Source of the DNA: Cupriavidus sp. U2
GTDB taxonomy: Bacteria > Pseudomonadota > Gammaproteobacteria > Burkholderiales > Burkholderiaceae
Length of the DNA stretch: 64,000 bases
Assembly: GCF_009663685.2 (NCBI RefSeq)
Contig: NZ_RCOG02000032.1
Coordinates: 798,382-862,381, forward strand
Reading direction: 5' to 3'
Positions 49,203 through 56,983 of the stretch are shown piece by piece. Position 1 is the stretch's first letter; every line of letters begins with the position of its first letter. The notes under the pieces are model-generated. The model ran no database searches. It was not told the DNA's origin and was given only the letters and a program-made list of their open reading frames with translations. Both the position numbers and the translations under genes were made by a program.

Positions 49203-49227
49203 CCCTCTCCCGCCCGGCGGGAGAGGG
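49203..49227. repeat. Palindromic GC-rich repeat of REP type
   Basis: CCCTCTCCCGCC and GGCGGGAGAGGG with a single C between. It lies between the convergent ankyrin and ligase genes and is of the type often dispersed as an extragenic repeat in beta- and gammaproteobacteria. It could also act as a weak transcription stop for both genes; AAAAA follows on the plus strand. Confidence 0.5.
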
Positions 49228-49245
49228 GAGAAAAACACACCCCGC

Positions 49246-50943
49246 TTACGCGGGCTGGCGTGCGTTTTCCGCTTCCTGCAGCTGGCGCCACATCACCTTG
49301 CCGGTGCCCGACTTCGGCAATGCCTCGACAAATTCCACCACGCGCGGGTACTTGTAGGCGGCCATGTTTTCCTTGGCCCATTCGATGATGTCCTCGGGCT
49401 GCGTCTTGCCCCTGGCGTCGGCGCGCAGCACCACCACGGCCTTCACCGTCTCGCCGCGATACTGGTCGCGCGTGCCGATGATGCAGGCCTCCTGCACGGC
49501 CGGATGCTTGTACAGCAGGTTTTCCACCTCGGCCGGCCAGACCTTGAAGCCCGACGCATTGATCATGCGCTTCAGTCGATCGGTGATGAAGTAGTAGCCT
49601 TCTTCGTCCATGCGGCCCAGGTCGCCGGTACGGAAGTAGGTCTGGCCTTCGAACTCGATGAACGCGTCGCGCGTGGCATCTTCCTTGCCCCAGTACCCCT
49701 TGAACACCTGCGGGCCGCGCACGATGATCTCGCCCACCTCGTTGGGCGGCATTTCCTGCAGCGTGACCGGGTCCACCACGCGCGCGTCGGTGTTGAACGT
49801 CGGCACGCCCAGGCACTGCAGCTTGGCGCGCTCGGATGGATTGCTGTGGGTCGGCGCCATGGTCTCGGACAGGCCGTAGCCTTCCAGGTAGCTCAGCCCG
49901 AACTGCGTCTTCAGGCGTTCAGCCACCGCCTGAGGCATGGCCGCGCCGCCGCCGCCGATGTAGCGCAGGCTGCTGACGTCGAAGGTCGCCAGGTTCGGGC
50001 TGCCCAGGAAGTCGATCACCATGGTCGGGATGTTGGTCCAGTGCGTGACCTGGTAGCGCGAGATCAGGCGCCCCGCCACTTCGCGATCCCAGCGCGGCAG
50101 CATCACCACGGTGGCGCCGGTGTAGATCGGGCCGTTCATGCCGTACTGCATGCCGGTCACGTGAAACAGCGGCAGCACCGACAGGATCACCGATTCCGCG
50201 CCACTGCCCGACCACGTGGCACCGCCGATCACGTTGTGCATCACCGAGCGATGGGTGTGGATGCAGCCCTTGGGGAAGCCCGTGGTGCCAGACGTGTACG
50301 GCATCACGGCCATGTCGTCGGGGCCCGCGGTATGCGGACCCGGCTGCAGGCCGGCAGCCAGCGCCTGCGCCCACGGCGTGGCGTTGTCCGGCAACGGGTG
50401 CTGCACGGTCAGCCAGGCGGGCGGCGCATCTTCGGGGAATTCGTGCGACGGCGGCAGCGCGTCGGCGTACTGTGTCACCAGCAGATGCTGCAGGCGCCGG
50501 TCGGCAGCCAGTTCGCCGTCGGCCTGCATTGCGCCGGCGGCCAGGTCTGCCGTGCAGATCGCCACGCGGGCGCCGGCATCGGTGATGTAGTGCTTGAATT
50601 CCTCGGCGCGGTTCATCGGATTGACCGGCACCACCACGGCGTCCGCACGCAGGATCGCGTAATAGCTGATGATGAACTGCGGGCAGTTCTGCATGTACAG
50701 CAGCACGCGATCGCCCTTCTTCACCCCCGCCTTCTGCTGCAACCAGCCGGCCATCGCCGTGGCCTGCGCCTCCAGCTCGCGGAACGTGATGGCGTTGCCG
50801 AAGTAGCGGATGGCGGCCTTGTCCGCATAGCGGTGTGCCGAAACTTCGAGGTTGTACCAGAGCGAAGTTTCCGGCAGCACGATTTCGGTCGGCACTCGTT
50901 TGGGCCAGAACTGAAAATGCGGACGGGCGGGCTTGGTGGTCAT
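49246..50943 (-). CDS. AMP-forming acyl-CoA ligase (medium/long-chain fatty acid type)
   Basis: A 565-residue adenylate-forming enzyme. Motifs are MPYTSGTTGFPKGCIHTHRSV (ATP loop, near residue 228), GYGLSETMAPTHSNP (near residue 345), YFRTGDLGRMDEEGYYFITDRLKRMINASGFKVWPAEVENLL (near residue 445) and the terminal catalytic Lys in YPRVVEFVEALPKSGTGKVMWRQL. It activates a fatty or aromatic acid to its CoA thioester; the AlkK-like pattern suggests medium-chain acids. Its promoter carries a TetR-type operator. It is convergent with the ankyrin gene. Confidence 0.9.
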   Translation of the reverse strand: MTTKPARPHFQFWPKRVPTEIVLPETSLWYNLEVSAHRYADKAAIRYFGNAITFRELEAQATAMAGWLQQKAGVKKGDRVLLYMQNCPQFIISYYAILRADAVVVPVNPMNRAEEFKHYITDAGARVAICTADLAAGAMQADGELAADRRLQHLLVTQYADALPPSHEFPEDAPPAWLTVQHPLPDNATPWAQALAAGLQPGPHTAGPDDMAVMPYTSGTTGFPKGCIHTHRSVMHNVIGGATWSGSGAESVILSVLPLFHVTGMQYGMNGPIYTGATVVMLPRWDREVAGRLISRYQVTHWTNIPTMVIDFLGSPNLATFDVSSLRYIGGGGAAMPQAVAERLKTQFGLSYLEGYGLSETMAPTHSNPSERAKLQCLGVPTFNTDARVVDPVTLQEMPPNEVGEIIVRGPQVFKGYWGKEDATRDAFIEFEGQTYFRTGDLGRMDEEGYYFITDRLKRMINASGFKVWPAEVENLLYKHPAVQEACIIGTRDQYRGETVKAVVVLRADARGKTQPEDIIEWAKENMAAYKYPRVVEFVEALPKSGTGKVMWRQLQEAENARQPA

Positions 50944-51026
50944 GGTGTCTCCTGCGGATGGTCCTCAAGGGTCCAGTTTCTGGAAAGCGCGGGTCTCGCG
51001 GGGTGGGCCCCGCGTAGTGGTCAAGC

Positions 51027-51056
51027 AATATAACTGAACGACCGTTCTATTTTCAA
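51027..51056 (-). promoter_or_regulatory. Promoter of acyl-CoA ligase with TetR-type operator in the spacer
   Basis: On the minus strand, TTGAAA (-35, 51051-51056) and TATATT (-10, 51027-51032) are 18 bases apart. GAACGGTCGTTC (51036-51047, GAACG-nn-CGTTC symmetry) lies between them, where bound repressor would block RNA polymerase. GAACG...CGTTC is like sites of TetR-family regulators of fatty-acid and aromatic-acid degradation. Seen directly; repressor identity inferred. Confidence 0.6.
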
Positions 51057-51178
51057 CAGGAGGTTTTCCTACCCATCGCACCGCCTCCCGGGCGGCGCGG
51101 TTGCAATTTGGGGCTTCGTCCTCACAATAGGGGGAATCCGGCCACAGTGCTGGCCAACCCGATTCCCAGGTGCAGATC

Positions 51179-52018
51179 ATGAGCGACGTCACCCTGCAGA
51201 ACTTCGAAGCCGAAGTCATCAATAGCCCAGTCCCGGTACTGGTGGATTTCTGGGCTCCCTGGTGTGGCCCCTGCCGCACACTCGGGCCCATGCTGGAAAA
51301 GCTGGAAGCCGAAGCCGGCGGCACGTGGAAGCTGGTCAAGGTCAATGTCGACGAGAACCAGCAACTGGCCGGGCACTTTGGCGTGCGCAGCATTCCCCAC
51401 GTGGTGGCGTTTGCCGGTGGGCAGGCGGTCAACCAGTTCGTGGGCGTGCTGCCGGAATCGCAACTGCGTGAGTTCATCGATACGCTGGCCCCCGGCGACG
51501 GTGGGGTCGCGGCGCCGGACCCCCAGGCGCTGGCCGCGGCCGGCGACCGCGAAGGCGCCAAGGCCGCGTGGCAGGCCGCGCTCGCAGAGGACCCGGAAAA
51601 CGACCCGAATCGACTGGCCTATATCAGCTTCCTGCTCGACGGCGACGCCATCGACACCGCGGAAGCCGAGTTCGGCCGCCTGACGCCGCGTGCGCCGCAG
51701 GGAGACGGCTACGCCGCGCTGCGGACCCGGCTCGATGCGATGAAGGGACTCGACAGCCTGCCCGACGGCGCCGAACTGAAAGCGCAGGTAGAGGCCGAGC
51801 CGGCCAACCTGGCCGCGCGCCTGGACCTGGCAAAGGTGTTGATCGCGCGCCGCGAATACGAACCGGCGCTGGTGCAGCTGATGGAAATCGTGCGCCGCGA
51901 CCGTGGCTTTGAAGACGACATCGGCCGCAAGACAATGCTGTCGGTATTCGACTTGATGGCCGATTCGCCAGAAGTGGTATCGAAATGGCGCCGGCAACTG
52001 AGCACGGCGCTGAATTGA
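51179..52018 (+). CDS. cnoX: CnoX/YbbN-type co-chaperone thioredoxin
   Basis: A 279-residue protein. The N-terminal thioredoxin fold has WAPWCGPC (C29 and C32), so a redox-active CxxC pair is retained, unlike E. coli YbbN which lacks it. The C-terminal part (residues about 115-279) is built of TPR-like helices (AAAGDREGAKAAWQAALAEDPENDPNRLAYISFLLDGDAIDTAEAEF). CnoX (YbbN) chaperedoxins protect proteins under oxidative stress and hand them to GroEL or DnaK. The ATG before SDVTLQNFEAE is preferred. Confidence 0.92.
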   Translation: MSDVTLQNFEAEVINSPVPVLVDFWAPWCGPCRTLGPMLEKLEAEAGGTWKLVKVNVDENQQLAGHFGVRSIPHVVAFAGGQAVNQFVGVLPESQLREFIDTLAPGDGGVAAPDPQALAAAGDREGAKAAWQAALAEDPENDPNRLAYISFLLDGDAIDTAEAEFGRLTPRAPQGDGYAALRTRLDAMKGLDSLPDGAELKAQVEAEPANLAARLDLAKVLIARREYEPALVQLMEIVRRDRGFEDDIGRKTMLSVFDLMADSPEVVSKWRRQLSTALN

Positions 52019-52034
52019 GTGGCGTGGATTGACG

Positions 52035-52067
52035 CGCACCGGAGACGGGATTTCCCGCTCCGGTGCG
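52035..52067. terminator. Strong hairpin between convergent cnoX and hemerythrin genes
   Basis: A 10-bp outer stem CGCACCGGAG / CTCCGGTGCG encloses a second short stem GGGA/TCCC. It is just downstream of both stop codons (52018 and 52076). No T-tract, so it may act as a bidirectional stop or a 3'-end stabiliser. Confidence 0.55.
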
Positions 52068-52075
52068 GAACGGCC

Positions 52076-52549
52076 TCAGACGGCCGGCGCCTCGATCAGC
52101 GAAAAGCCGTTGGCCTTCATATGCTCGACCATCATCGCATCCATCGACTTCACGTGATTGTCGAACCAGCCTGACAGTTCATCCACCAGGCGGCGACCCA
52201 GCGACAGCCCGCCCTTGCCGGGCCCCTCCGGATCTTCCACTTCCTGCGCGATCTTGTCGCGCACGGCCTGCACCACCTGCAGCACGCCCTTGTGCTCGTT
52301 CGTATGGCAGAAGCGCGGGCCGAACTGCATGGCCTCCATCCACTGCTCTTCCTGTTCGAAATGGTGGCGCGTGTGCGCGATCCACTCGTCGTACGCCGCC
52401 AGGAAGCCGGCATCGTCCGATTTGGCCACGGCATCGAGCAGTTGCAGGAATTCCGCGTGCGTGGCGTCGGTGACGGGCTCGCCCAGCCGCAGTTCGTCTG
52501 GCAAGCCTTCCGAGGAAAGACCGTCGTAGGGGTTCTGTGCTGCAGACAT
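52076..52549 (-). CDS. Bacteriohemerythrin-like protein
   Basis: A 157-residue four-helix hemerythrin domain. All di-iron ligands are visible: H31, HxxxE (H63/E67), HxxxH (H82/H86) and HxxxxD (HVKSMD near the C-terminus). It would bind a di-iron centre and O2 in the cytoplasm and may supply oxygen or sense it. The start is the ATG before SAAQNPYDG. It is convergent with cnoX and divergent from a P-loop gene. Confidence 0.92.
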   Translation of the reverse strand: MSAAQNPYDGLSSEGLPDELRLGEPVTDATHAEFLQLLDAVAKSDDAGFLAAYDEWIAHTRHHFEQEEQWMEAMQFGPRFCHTNEHKGVLQVVQAVRDKIAQEVEDPEGPGKGGLSLGRRLVDELSGWFDNHVKSMDAMMVEHMKANGFSLIEAPAV

Positions 52550-52684
52550 GGATCTGAAAACTTTTCTTTGAGATAAGCGGCAAGGATACCGATTTCGCTG
52601 CCGTCCGATCTGATTTTCCGCAAAGAACGGTATGCTTGACGCTCGCGCCCCCGGCAAGTGACGGATTTCCAGCAAGCCACCGAC

Positions 52685-53263
52685 ATGCCCCGACTGATCT
52701 TCTTCTGCGGCCACGCAGGCACCGGCAAGACTTCCCTCGCCCATCGGCTGATCGGCCCGCTGATGCAGGCCACCGGCGAGCCGTTCTGCCTGCTCGACAA
52801 GGACACGCTCTACGGGCGTTACAGCGCCGCTGCCATGCGCGCGATCACCGGCGATCCCAATGACCGCGACAGCCCAGCCTATCTGGACAATCTGCGAGAC
52901 CCCGAGTACGAAGGCCTGCTCGACACCGCCCGCGAAAACCTGACGCTGGGCATCAGTGTGATCGTGATCGGCCCGCTATCGCGCGAAATCCGCGCGCACC
53001 TGCTGACCGATCCGCAGTGGCTGCACGTCCCGGCGGGCACGCGCACCCAGATCGTGTGGGTACACCTGCCGGAGGACGAAGCCCACGCACGCATCATCCG
53101 CCGTGCCAACCCCAACGACGCCTACAAGCTCGCGCACTGGGACGCCTATCGCGCCCGGCGGTTTTCGCCGGACCCGGCCGAATATCCCGAACTGATCTTC
53201 TTCGACAACCAGGCGCCCGACGATACCGCCGTGGACGGCCTGCTGCGGACGCTGGCCGCCTAG
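52685..53263 (+). CDS. P-loop NTPase/kinase-like protein (AAA family)
   Basis: A 192-residue protein that starts at once with beta-strand 1 and Walker A: MPRLIFFCGHAGTGKTSLAHRLIG. Then come CLLDKDTLYGRYSAAAMRAITGDPNDRDSPAYL, IVIGPLSREIRAHL and QIVWVHLPEDEAHARIIRRANPNDAYKL, like small nucleoside or sugar kinases of the zeta-toxin/AAA_33 group. The substrate is not clear. A GTG nine codons upstream (52658) is an alternative start; neither start has a clear ribosome binding site. Its TAG stop overlaps the stop of the convergent tcdA inside CTAG. Confidence 0.8.
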   Translation: MPRLIFFCGHAGTGKTSLAHRLIGPLMQATGEPFCLLDKDTLYGRYSAAAMRAITGDPNDRDSPAYLDNLRDPEYEGLLDTARENLTLGISVIVIGPLSREIRAHLLTDPQWLHVPAGTRTQIVWVHLPEDEAHARIIRRANPNDAYKLAHWDAYRARRFSPDPAEYPELIFFDNQAPDDTAVDGLLRTLAA

Positions 53264-54117
53264 CGCTGGCCGGCTGCCAGCGCCCCGATCACCGCCGACG
53301 CCGCCACGAAGCCGAACACCGCCGTCACCGCCACCGACGAGCCAAATCCCGCGCAGGCCAGCCCTTGCGGGCCGCGCACCGGGGCCGGCGGCACTTCGTC
53401 GATCTCGCACGCCTGCTGCGCCGGCTCGGGATAGCGCAGCGGCTCGTCCGAATACACCGCCTCGATGCCGAATTTCTTTTTGGGATCGCGCGGAAAGCCC
53501 CACTGCCGGCGCAGGTTGCCGCGCACCTTGGCCAGCAGCGGGTCCTGTATCGTGCGGGCCAGGTCCTCGATGCGCACACGCGTGGGGTCCAGCTGACCGC
53601 CCGCGCCGCCGCACGTGATCACGCGCACGCCCTCGCGGCGGGCCCATCCCAGGATGGCGGTCTTGACCTTCACGGCATCGATGGCGTCGATCACGTAGTC
53701 GAAGCCTGATAGCAGTTCCGCCACATTGTCTTCGGTCACGAAATCGTCGATCTGCGTGACGCGGCAACGCGGGTTGATCGCCACGATGCGCTCGGCCATC
53801 GCTTCCACCTTGGCGCGGCCGTAAGCGTCGCCCAGCGCGTGGATCTGACGGTTGGTGTTCGATGCGGCAATGTGATCGAGGTCGATCAGCGTGATGCGCC
53901 CCACCGCGTTGCGCGCCAGCGCCTCGGCCGCCCAGCTGCCCACCCCGCCGATGCCGATCACGCACACCCTGGCGGCCTCCAGCCGGGCCAGGCCATGCGC
54001 GCCGTACAGGCGGGCCACGCCGCCAAAGCGGCGATGGTAGTCGTCGTCGGCCGGGCTTTCGTGCGACAGGGGCGCGGGCAGGTCCTGATCCGCCAGGGGC
54101 GTAGGGGCGATAGTCAT
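53260..54117 (-). CDS. tcdA: tRNA threonylcarbamoyladenosine dehydratase (CsdL/TcdA)
   Basis: A 285-residue E1-like (ThiF/MoeB superfamily) ATPase. The nucleotide-binding loop is VIGIGGVGSWAAEALARNAVGRITLIDLDHIAASNTNRQIHALGDAYGRAK. Later motifs are AIDAVKVKTAILGWARREGVRVITCGGAGGQLDPTR and KKFGIEAVYSDEPLRYP. It cyclises N6-threonylcarbamoyladenosine at tRNA position 37 to the ct6A hydantoin form. The C-terminal 25 residues are hydrophobic, as usual for TcdA. It is convergent with the P-loop gene; their stops overlap in CTAG. Confidence 0.92.
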   Translation of the reverse strand: MTIAPTPLADQDLPAPLSHESPADDDYHRRFGGVARLYGAHGLARLEAARVCVIGIGGVGSWAAEALARNAVGRITLIDLDHIAASNTNRQIHALGDAYGRAKVEAMAERIVAINPRCRVTQIDDFVTEDNVAELLSGFDYVIDAIDAVKVKTAILGWARREGVRVITCGGAGGQLDPTRVRIEDLARTIQDPLLAKVRGNLRRQWGFPRDPKKKFGIEAVYSDEPLRYPEPAQQACEIDEVPPAPVRGPQGLACAGFGSSVAVTAVFGFVAASAVIGALAAGQR

Positions 54118-54251
54118 AGTGGCTTTCTCAAATCTGCCGGCATTTTATGTCACCGGCGGGAATTCCTGCGGCCGACGAATGCACAACGAATAGGCGTCCC
54201 GACGACCGCAATGTCAGCCTGAGGCCGACAACCGGGAGCGATGGGGCTCCC

Positions 54252-54257
54252 TACAAT
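54252..54257 (+). promoter_or_regulatory. Candidate -10 upstream of asmA-like gene
   Basis: TACAAT just downstream of a GGGAGC/GCTCCC inverted repeat (54234-54251). No good -35 was found. Low confidence. Confidence 0.3.
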
Positions 54258-54309
54258 TACCTGTGCAGTGGTTGATCCGCCGCACGGCTGCTACCGGAGT
54301 CCACCCCTT

Positions 54310-56643
54310 ATGCCCGCCTCGCGTCGCCACAAGATCGTTTTATGGAGCGTGTTCACGCCGTTGGCGCTGATCGCGATCCTTGTCGTCATCATCCTGACCT
54401 TCGACTGGAACCGGCTCAAGCCGTGGCTCAACGACAAGGTCACGGAGTCGATCGGGCGCCCCTTCGCCATCAATGGCGATCTGACCGTCACCTGGAAACG
54501 TGGCCAGGGCGAGACCGGCTGGCGTACGCTCGTGCCGTGGCCACGGCTGTCGGCCAAGGACATTTCCATCGGCAACCCCGACTGGGCCCAGGCGCCCAAC
54601 ATGGGCACGATTCGCGAACTGATCTTCGTGCTGCGCCCGCTGCCGCTGCTGGCCCATGAAATCAACGTGCCGACCATCGTGGTCGACAGCCCCGCCGTGT
54701 GGCTCGAACGGCTGGCCGACAAGCGCAACAACTGGACCTTCGACATGCGCAAGCAGACCGACTCGGGCAAGTCGAAATGGCACCTCGATGTGGGCGAAGT
54801 GGTCCTCCAGCGCGGCAACCTGGCGCTGGACGACGCGGCCGAGAAGATCCAGCTGCAGGCCACGCTGGATACGATTGGCGACCAGGCGATCTACGACAAG
54901 GCCCGCGACGGCGCGCTGATGCCGTCCGATGCGTCCGCCGTGGCGGCGTCGCAAGGCTCCGCCGCCTCCACGCCCGAAGCCAAGGCCAACGACAACAAGG
55001 GCGGCAAGGCCGGCAAGACCGGCAATGACGACCGCTACGGCATCCGCTGGAAAGCCGTGGGCCACTACAACAAGGCCACCATCAACGCCACCGGCAAGGC
55101 AGGCACCGTGCTGAGCCTGCGTGACGTGGACACCCCTTATCCGGTACAGGCCGATGTGCGCGTGGGCGCCACCCGCGCCACGATGGAAGGCACGGTAACG
55201 AACCCGGCCCACCTCGGCGCGCTCGACGTCAACCTGACGCTGGCCGGCGACAGCCTGGCATCGCTCTATAACCTGACCGGCATCGTACTGCCATCGACCC
55301 CGCCGTATGAAACGCGCGGCCGCCTGGTGGCCACGCTCAAGAAGGGGGCCTCGGCCTACACCTACCGCGACTTCACCGGCAAGGTGGGCAGCAGCGACCT
55401 GGGCGGCACGCTGACGTTCGCGCAGCATTCGCCCCGCCCGCTGCTGTCGGGCGAACTGGTGTCGAAGCAGTTGCTGTTCGACGACCTGGCACCGCTGATC
55501 GGCGGCGGCGCCAAGCCGGGCCAGCTGGCCAAGGACAGCCCCGTGAAGCAGCCGGCGGACAAAAAGCTGCCGGTGGCGCCGTTCCGCACCGAACGCTGGG
55601 ACGAGATCGATGCGGACGTGAAGTTCACCGGCAAGCGCATCGTCCGCAATGAAGACCTGCCGATCACCGACCTGACCACGCACCTGAAGCTGACCGACGG
55701 CGTGCTGCGGCTCGACCCGCTCAACTTCGGCGTGGCCGGCGGCAACCTGGTATCGACGGTCGAACTCGATGGCAAGCGCGAGCCGATGGGCGCGAAGGTC
55801 GACATGACCGCGCGGCACCTGAAGATCAAGCAGCTGTTCCCGAAGGTGGAAAGTACCCGCGCCAGCGTGGGTGAGGTCAACGGCAGCGCCAAGCTTTCGG
55901 CCACGGGCAATTCGGTGGCCGCGCTGATGGGTTCGTCGAACGGCGAGGCCAAGCTGCTGGTGGAAAACGGCACCGTCAGCAAGTTCATCCTCGAAGCCAT
56001 CGGCCTGAACGTGGGCAGCGTGGTGATCTCGAAGCTGTTCGGCGACAAGCCGGTGCAGATCAACTGCGGCGTCAGCGCGTTTGGCTTCCAGAACGGCATT
56101 GCCCGGGCCCAGACCTTCGTGCTCGATACGCAGGACGCCATCATCACCACCGAGGGCGCGGTCGATTTCAAGGACGAGCGGCTGGCGCTGACGATCCATC
56201 CCGACTCCAAGGGGCTGCGCGTCATCTCGCTGCGCTCGCCGCTGTATGTGGGCGGTACGTTCAAGAATCCGTCGGTCAGCCCGAATATCGCCATCCTCGC
56301 GCTGCGTGCCGGCGGCGCGCTGGCACTGGCGCTGACCGCGCCCGTGGCCATGGTGGTGCCGCTGCTCGACATTTCGGGCGGCGGCGACGAAAGCGAGTGC
56401 GCCCGGCTGCTGGCGGAACTCAAGAAGCGGCCTACCGCTCCGCCGCCGGGCAAGACCTATCAGGGGCCAGCCGCGCCCAAGGGCCAGCAGCAGGCCGGCC
56501 CCCCTATCCCCGAATCGCCGACGAAGTCGGACGCCGCCCGCGGCGAGCCGGCCCCGCCGCCGACCAAGCCACGCATGCCTGGCGCCACCGTGCAGCAACC
56601 GTCGCGACCGGACAATGACAAGCAGCTCTATCAGGGCGGCTAG
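54310..56643 (+). CDS. AsmA-family protein
   Basis: A 777-residue protein with one N-terminal membrane anchor (RHKIVLWSVFTPLALIAILVVIILTFDWNRLKPWLNDKVTESIGRPF, residues 6-52), the AsmA N-terminal pattern (FAINGDLTVTWKRGQ, then LSAKDISIGNPDW), and long beta-rich repeats ending in an AsmA C-terminal domain (LRLDPLNFGVAGGNLVSTVELDG, then VGSVVISKLFGDKPVQINCGVSAFGFQNG). AsmA-like proteins bridge inner and outer membranes and may carry phospholipids. The last 90 residues are Pro/Lys-rich and low complexity. The large size and anchor suggest a periplasmic bridge. Confidence 0.9.
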   Translation: MPASRRHKIVLWSVFTPLALIAILVVIILTFDWNRLKPWLNDKVTESIGRPFAINGDLTVTWKRGQGETGWRTLVPWPRLSAKDISIGNPDWAQAPNMGTIRELIFVLRPLPLLAHEINVPTIVVDSPAVWLERLADKRNNWTFDMRKQTDSGKSKWHLDVGEVVLQRGNLALDDAAEKIQLQATLDTIGDQAIYDKARDGALMPSDASAVAASQGSAASTPEAKANDNKGGKAGKTGNDDRYGIRWKAVGHYNKATINATGKAGTVLSLRDVDTPYPVQADVRVGATRATMEGTVTNPAHLGALDVNLTLAGDSLASLYNLTGIVLPSTPPYETRGRLVATLKKGASAYTYRDFTGKVGSSDLGGTLTFAQHSPRPLLSGELVSKQLLFDDLAPLIGGGAKPGQLAKDSPVKQPADKKLPVAPFRTERWDEIDADVKFTGKRIVRNEDLPITDLTTHLKLTDGVLRLDPLNFGVAGGNLVSTVELDGKREPMGAKVDMTARHLKIKQLFPKVESTRASVGEVNGSAKLSATGNSVAALMGSSNGEAKLLVENGTVSKFILEAIGLNVGSVVISKLFGDKPVQINCGVSAFGFQNGIARAQTFVLDTQDAIITTEGAVDFKDERLALTIHPDSKGLRVISLRSPLYVGGTFKNPSVSPNIAILALRAGGALALALTAPVAMVVPLLDISGGGDESECARLLAELKKRPTAPPPGKTYQGPAAPKGQQQAGPPIPESPTKSDAARGEPAPPPTKPRMPGATVQQPSRPDNDKQLYQGG

Positions 56644-56693
56644 CTAACGGCGGCTTGCCTGCGCACCGCCATCACACACTGACAAGGTTGGCG

Positions 56694-56730
56694 AATCCGC
56701 AACACAGCTGCACCAAATGTGTTGCGGATT
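56694..56730. repeat. Perfect 13-bp inverted repeat downstream of AsmA-like gene / upstream of MFS leader
   Basis: AATCCGCAACACA and TGTGTTGCGGATT flank 11 bases (GCTGCACCAAA). No T-tract follows, so it is more likely an operator or mRNA hairpin than a terminator. It sits 51 bases after the AsmA stop and some 60 bases before a possible MFS leader promoter. Confidence 0.6.
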
Positions 56731-56812
56731 TGGCACGCCCTCCCACACCGTTGTTGTGCAGACCGCACTGGCAGTCGCATAATCGGCTGGTCGTTGATTA
56801 AGCAAGCAATTA

Positions 56813-56875
56813 ATGAACAACGACACGCAACGCCTTCGCTCGCCGGGTTCCAGTCTGGCCAGCGATGCCTTGTAG
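56813..56875 (+). CDS. Possible 20-codon leader peptide
   Basis: ATG, 19 further codons and TAG; the product begins MNNDTQRLRSPGSS. The stop codon directly abuts a terminator hairpin, the classical arrangement of ribosome-controlled attenuators. The ribosome binding site is poor (AAGCAAGCAATTA), so translation is uncertain. No run of one amino acid is obvious; Arg, Ser and Leu recur. Confidence 0.35.
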   Translation: MNNDTQRLRSPGSSLASDAL

Positions 56876-56906
56876 GTGCGGCTCCGGCCGCACTGATTTT
56901 CTTTTT
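56876..56906 (+). terminator. Intrinsic terminator in MFS leader (candidate attenuator)
   Basis: Stem GTGCGGC / GCCGCAC with a TCCG loop followed by TGATTTTCTTTTT. It is upstream of the MFS gene in the same direction, so it would stop or attenuate transcription into that gene. Confidence 0.65.
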
Positions 56907-56983
56907 CGCGCGTCTTATCGTCCGGATCGGAGACCCTTGCCGGCGGCGCGAACCACCTTCGCCGCCCCCGCGCACCCCCTGCC

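Larger units (their letters stand above)
56644..56983 (+). other. 340-bp leader region upstream of the MFS gene
   Basis: Contains, in order, a perfect 13-bp inverted repeat (56694-56730), a possible promoter (TTGTGC near 56754, then CATAAT after 18 bases), an interrupted symmetry of TCGTTGATTAA with TTAATGAACAACGA (56791-56823), a 20-codon open reading frame (56813-56875) and an intrinsic terminator (56876-56906). The MFS coding region begins 77 bases later. The layout suggests transcription attenuation; nothing here was matched to a known riboswitch. Confidence 0.5.

Noticed and set aside
54340..56598. Long minus-strand frame across the asmA-like gene
   Set aside because: Antisense shadow; the plus-strand product has a membrane anchor and AsmA features.
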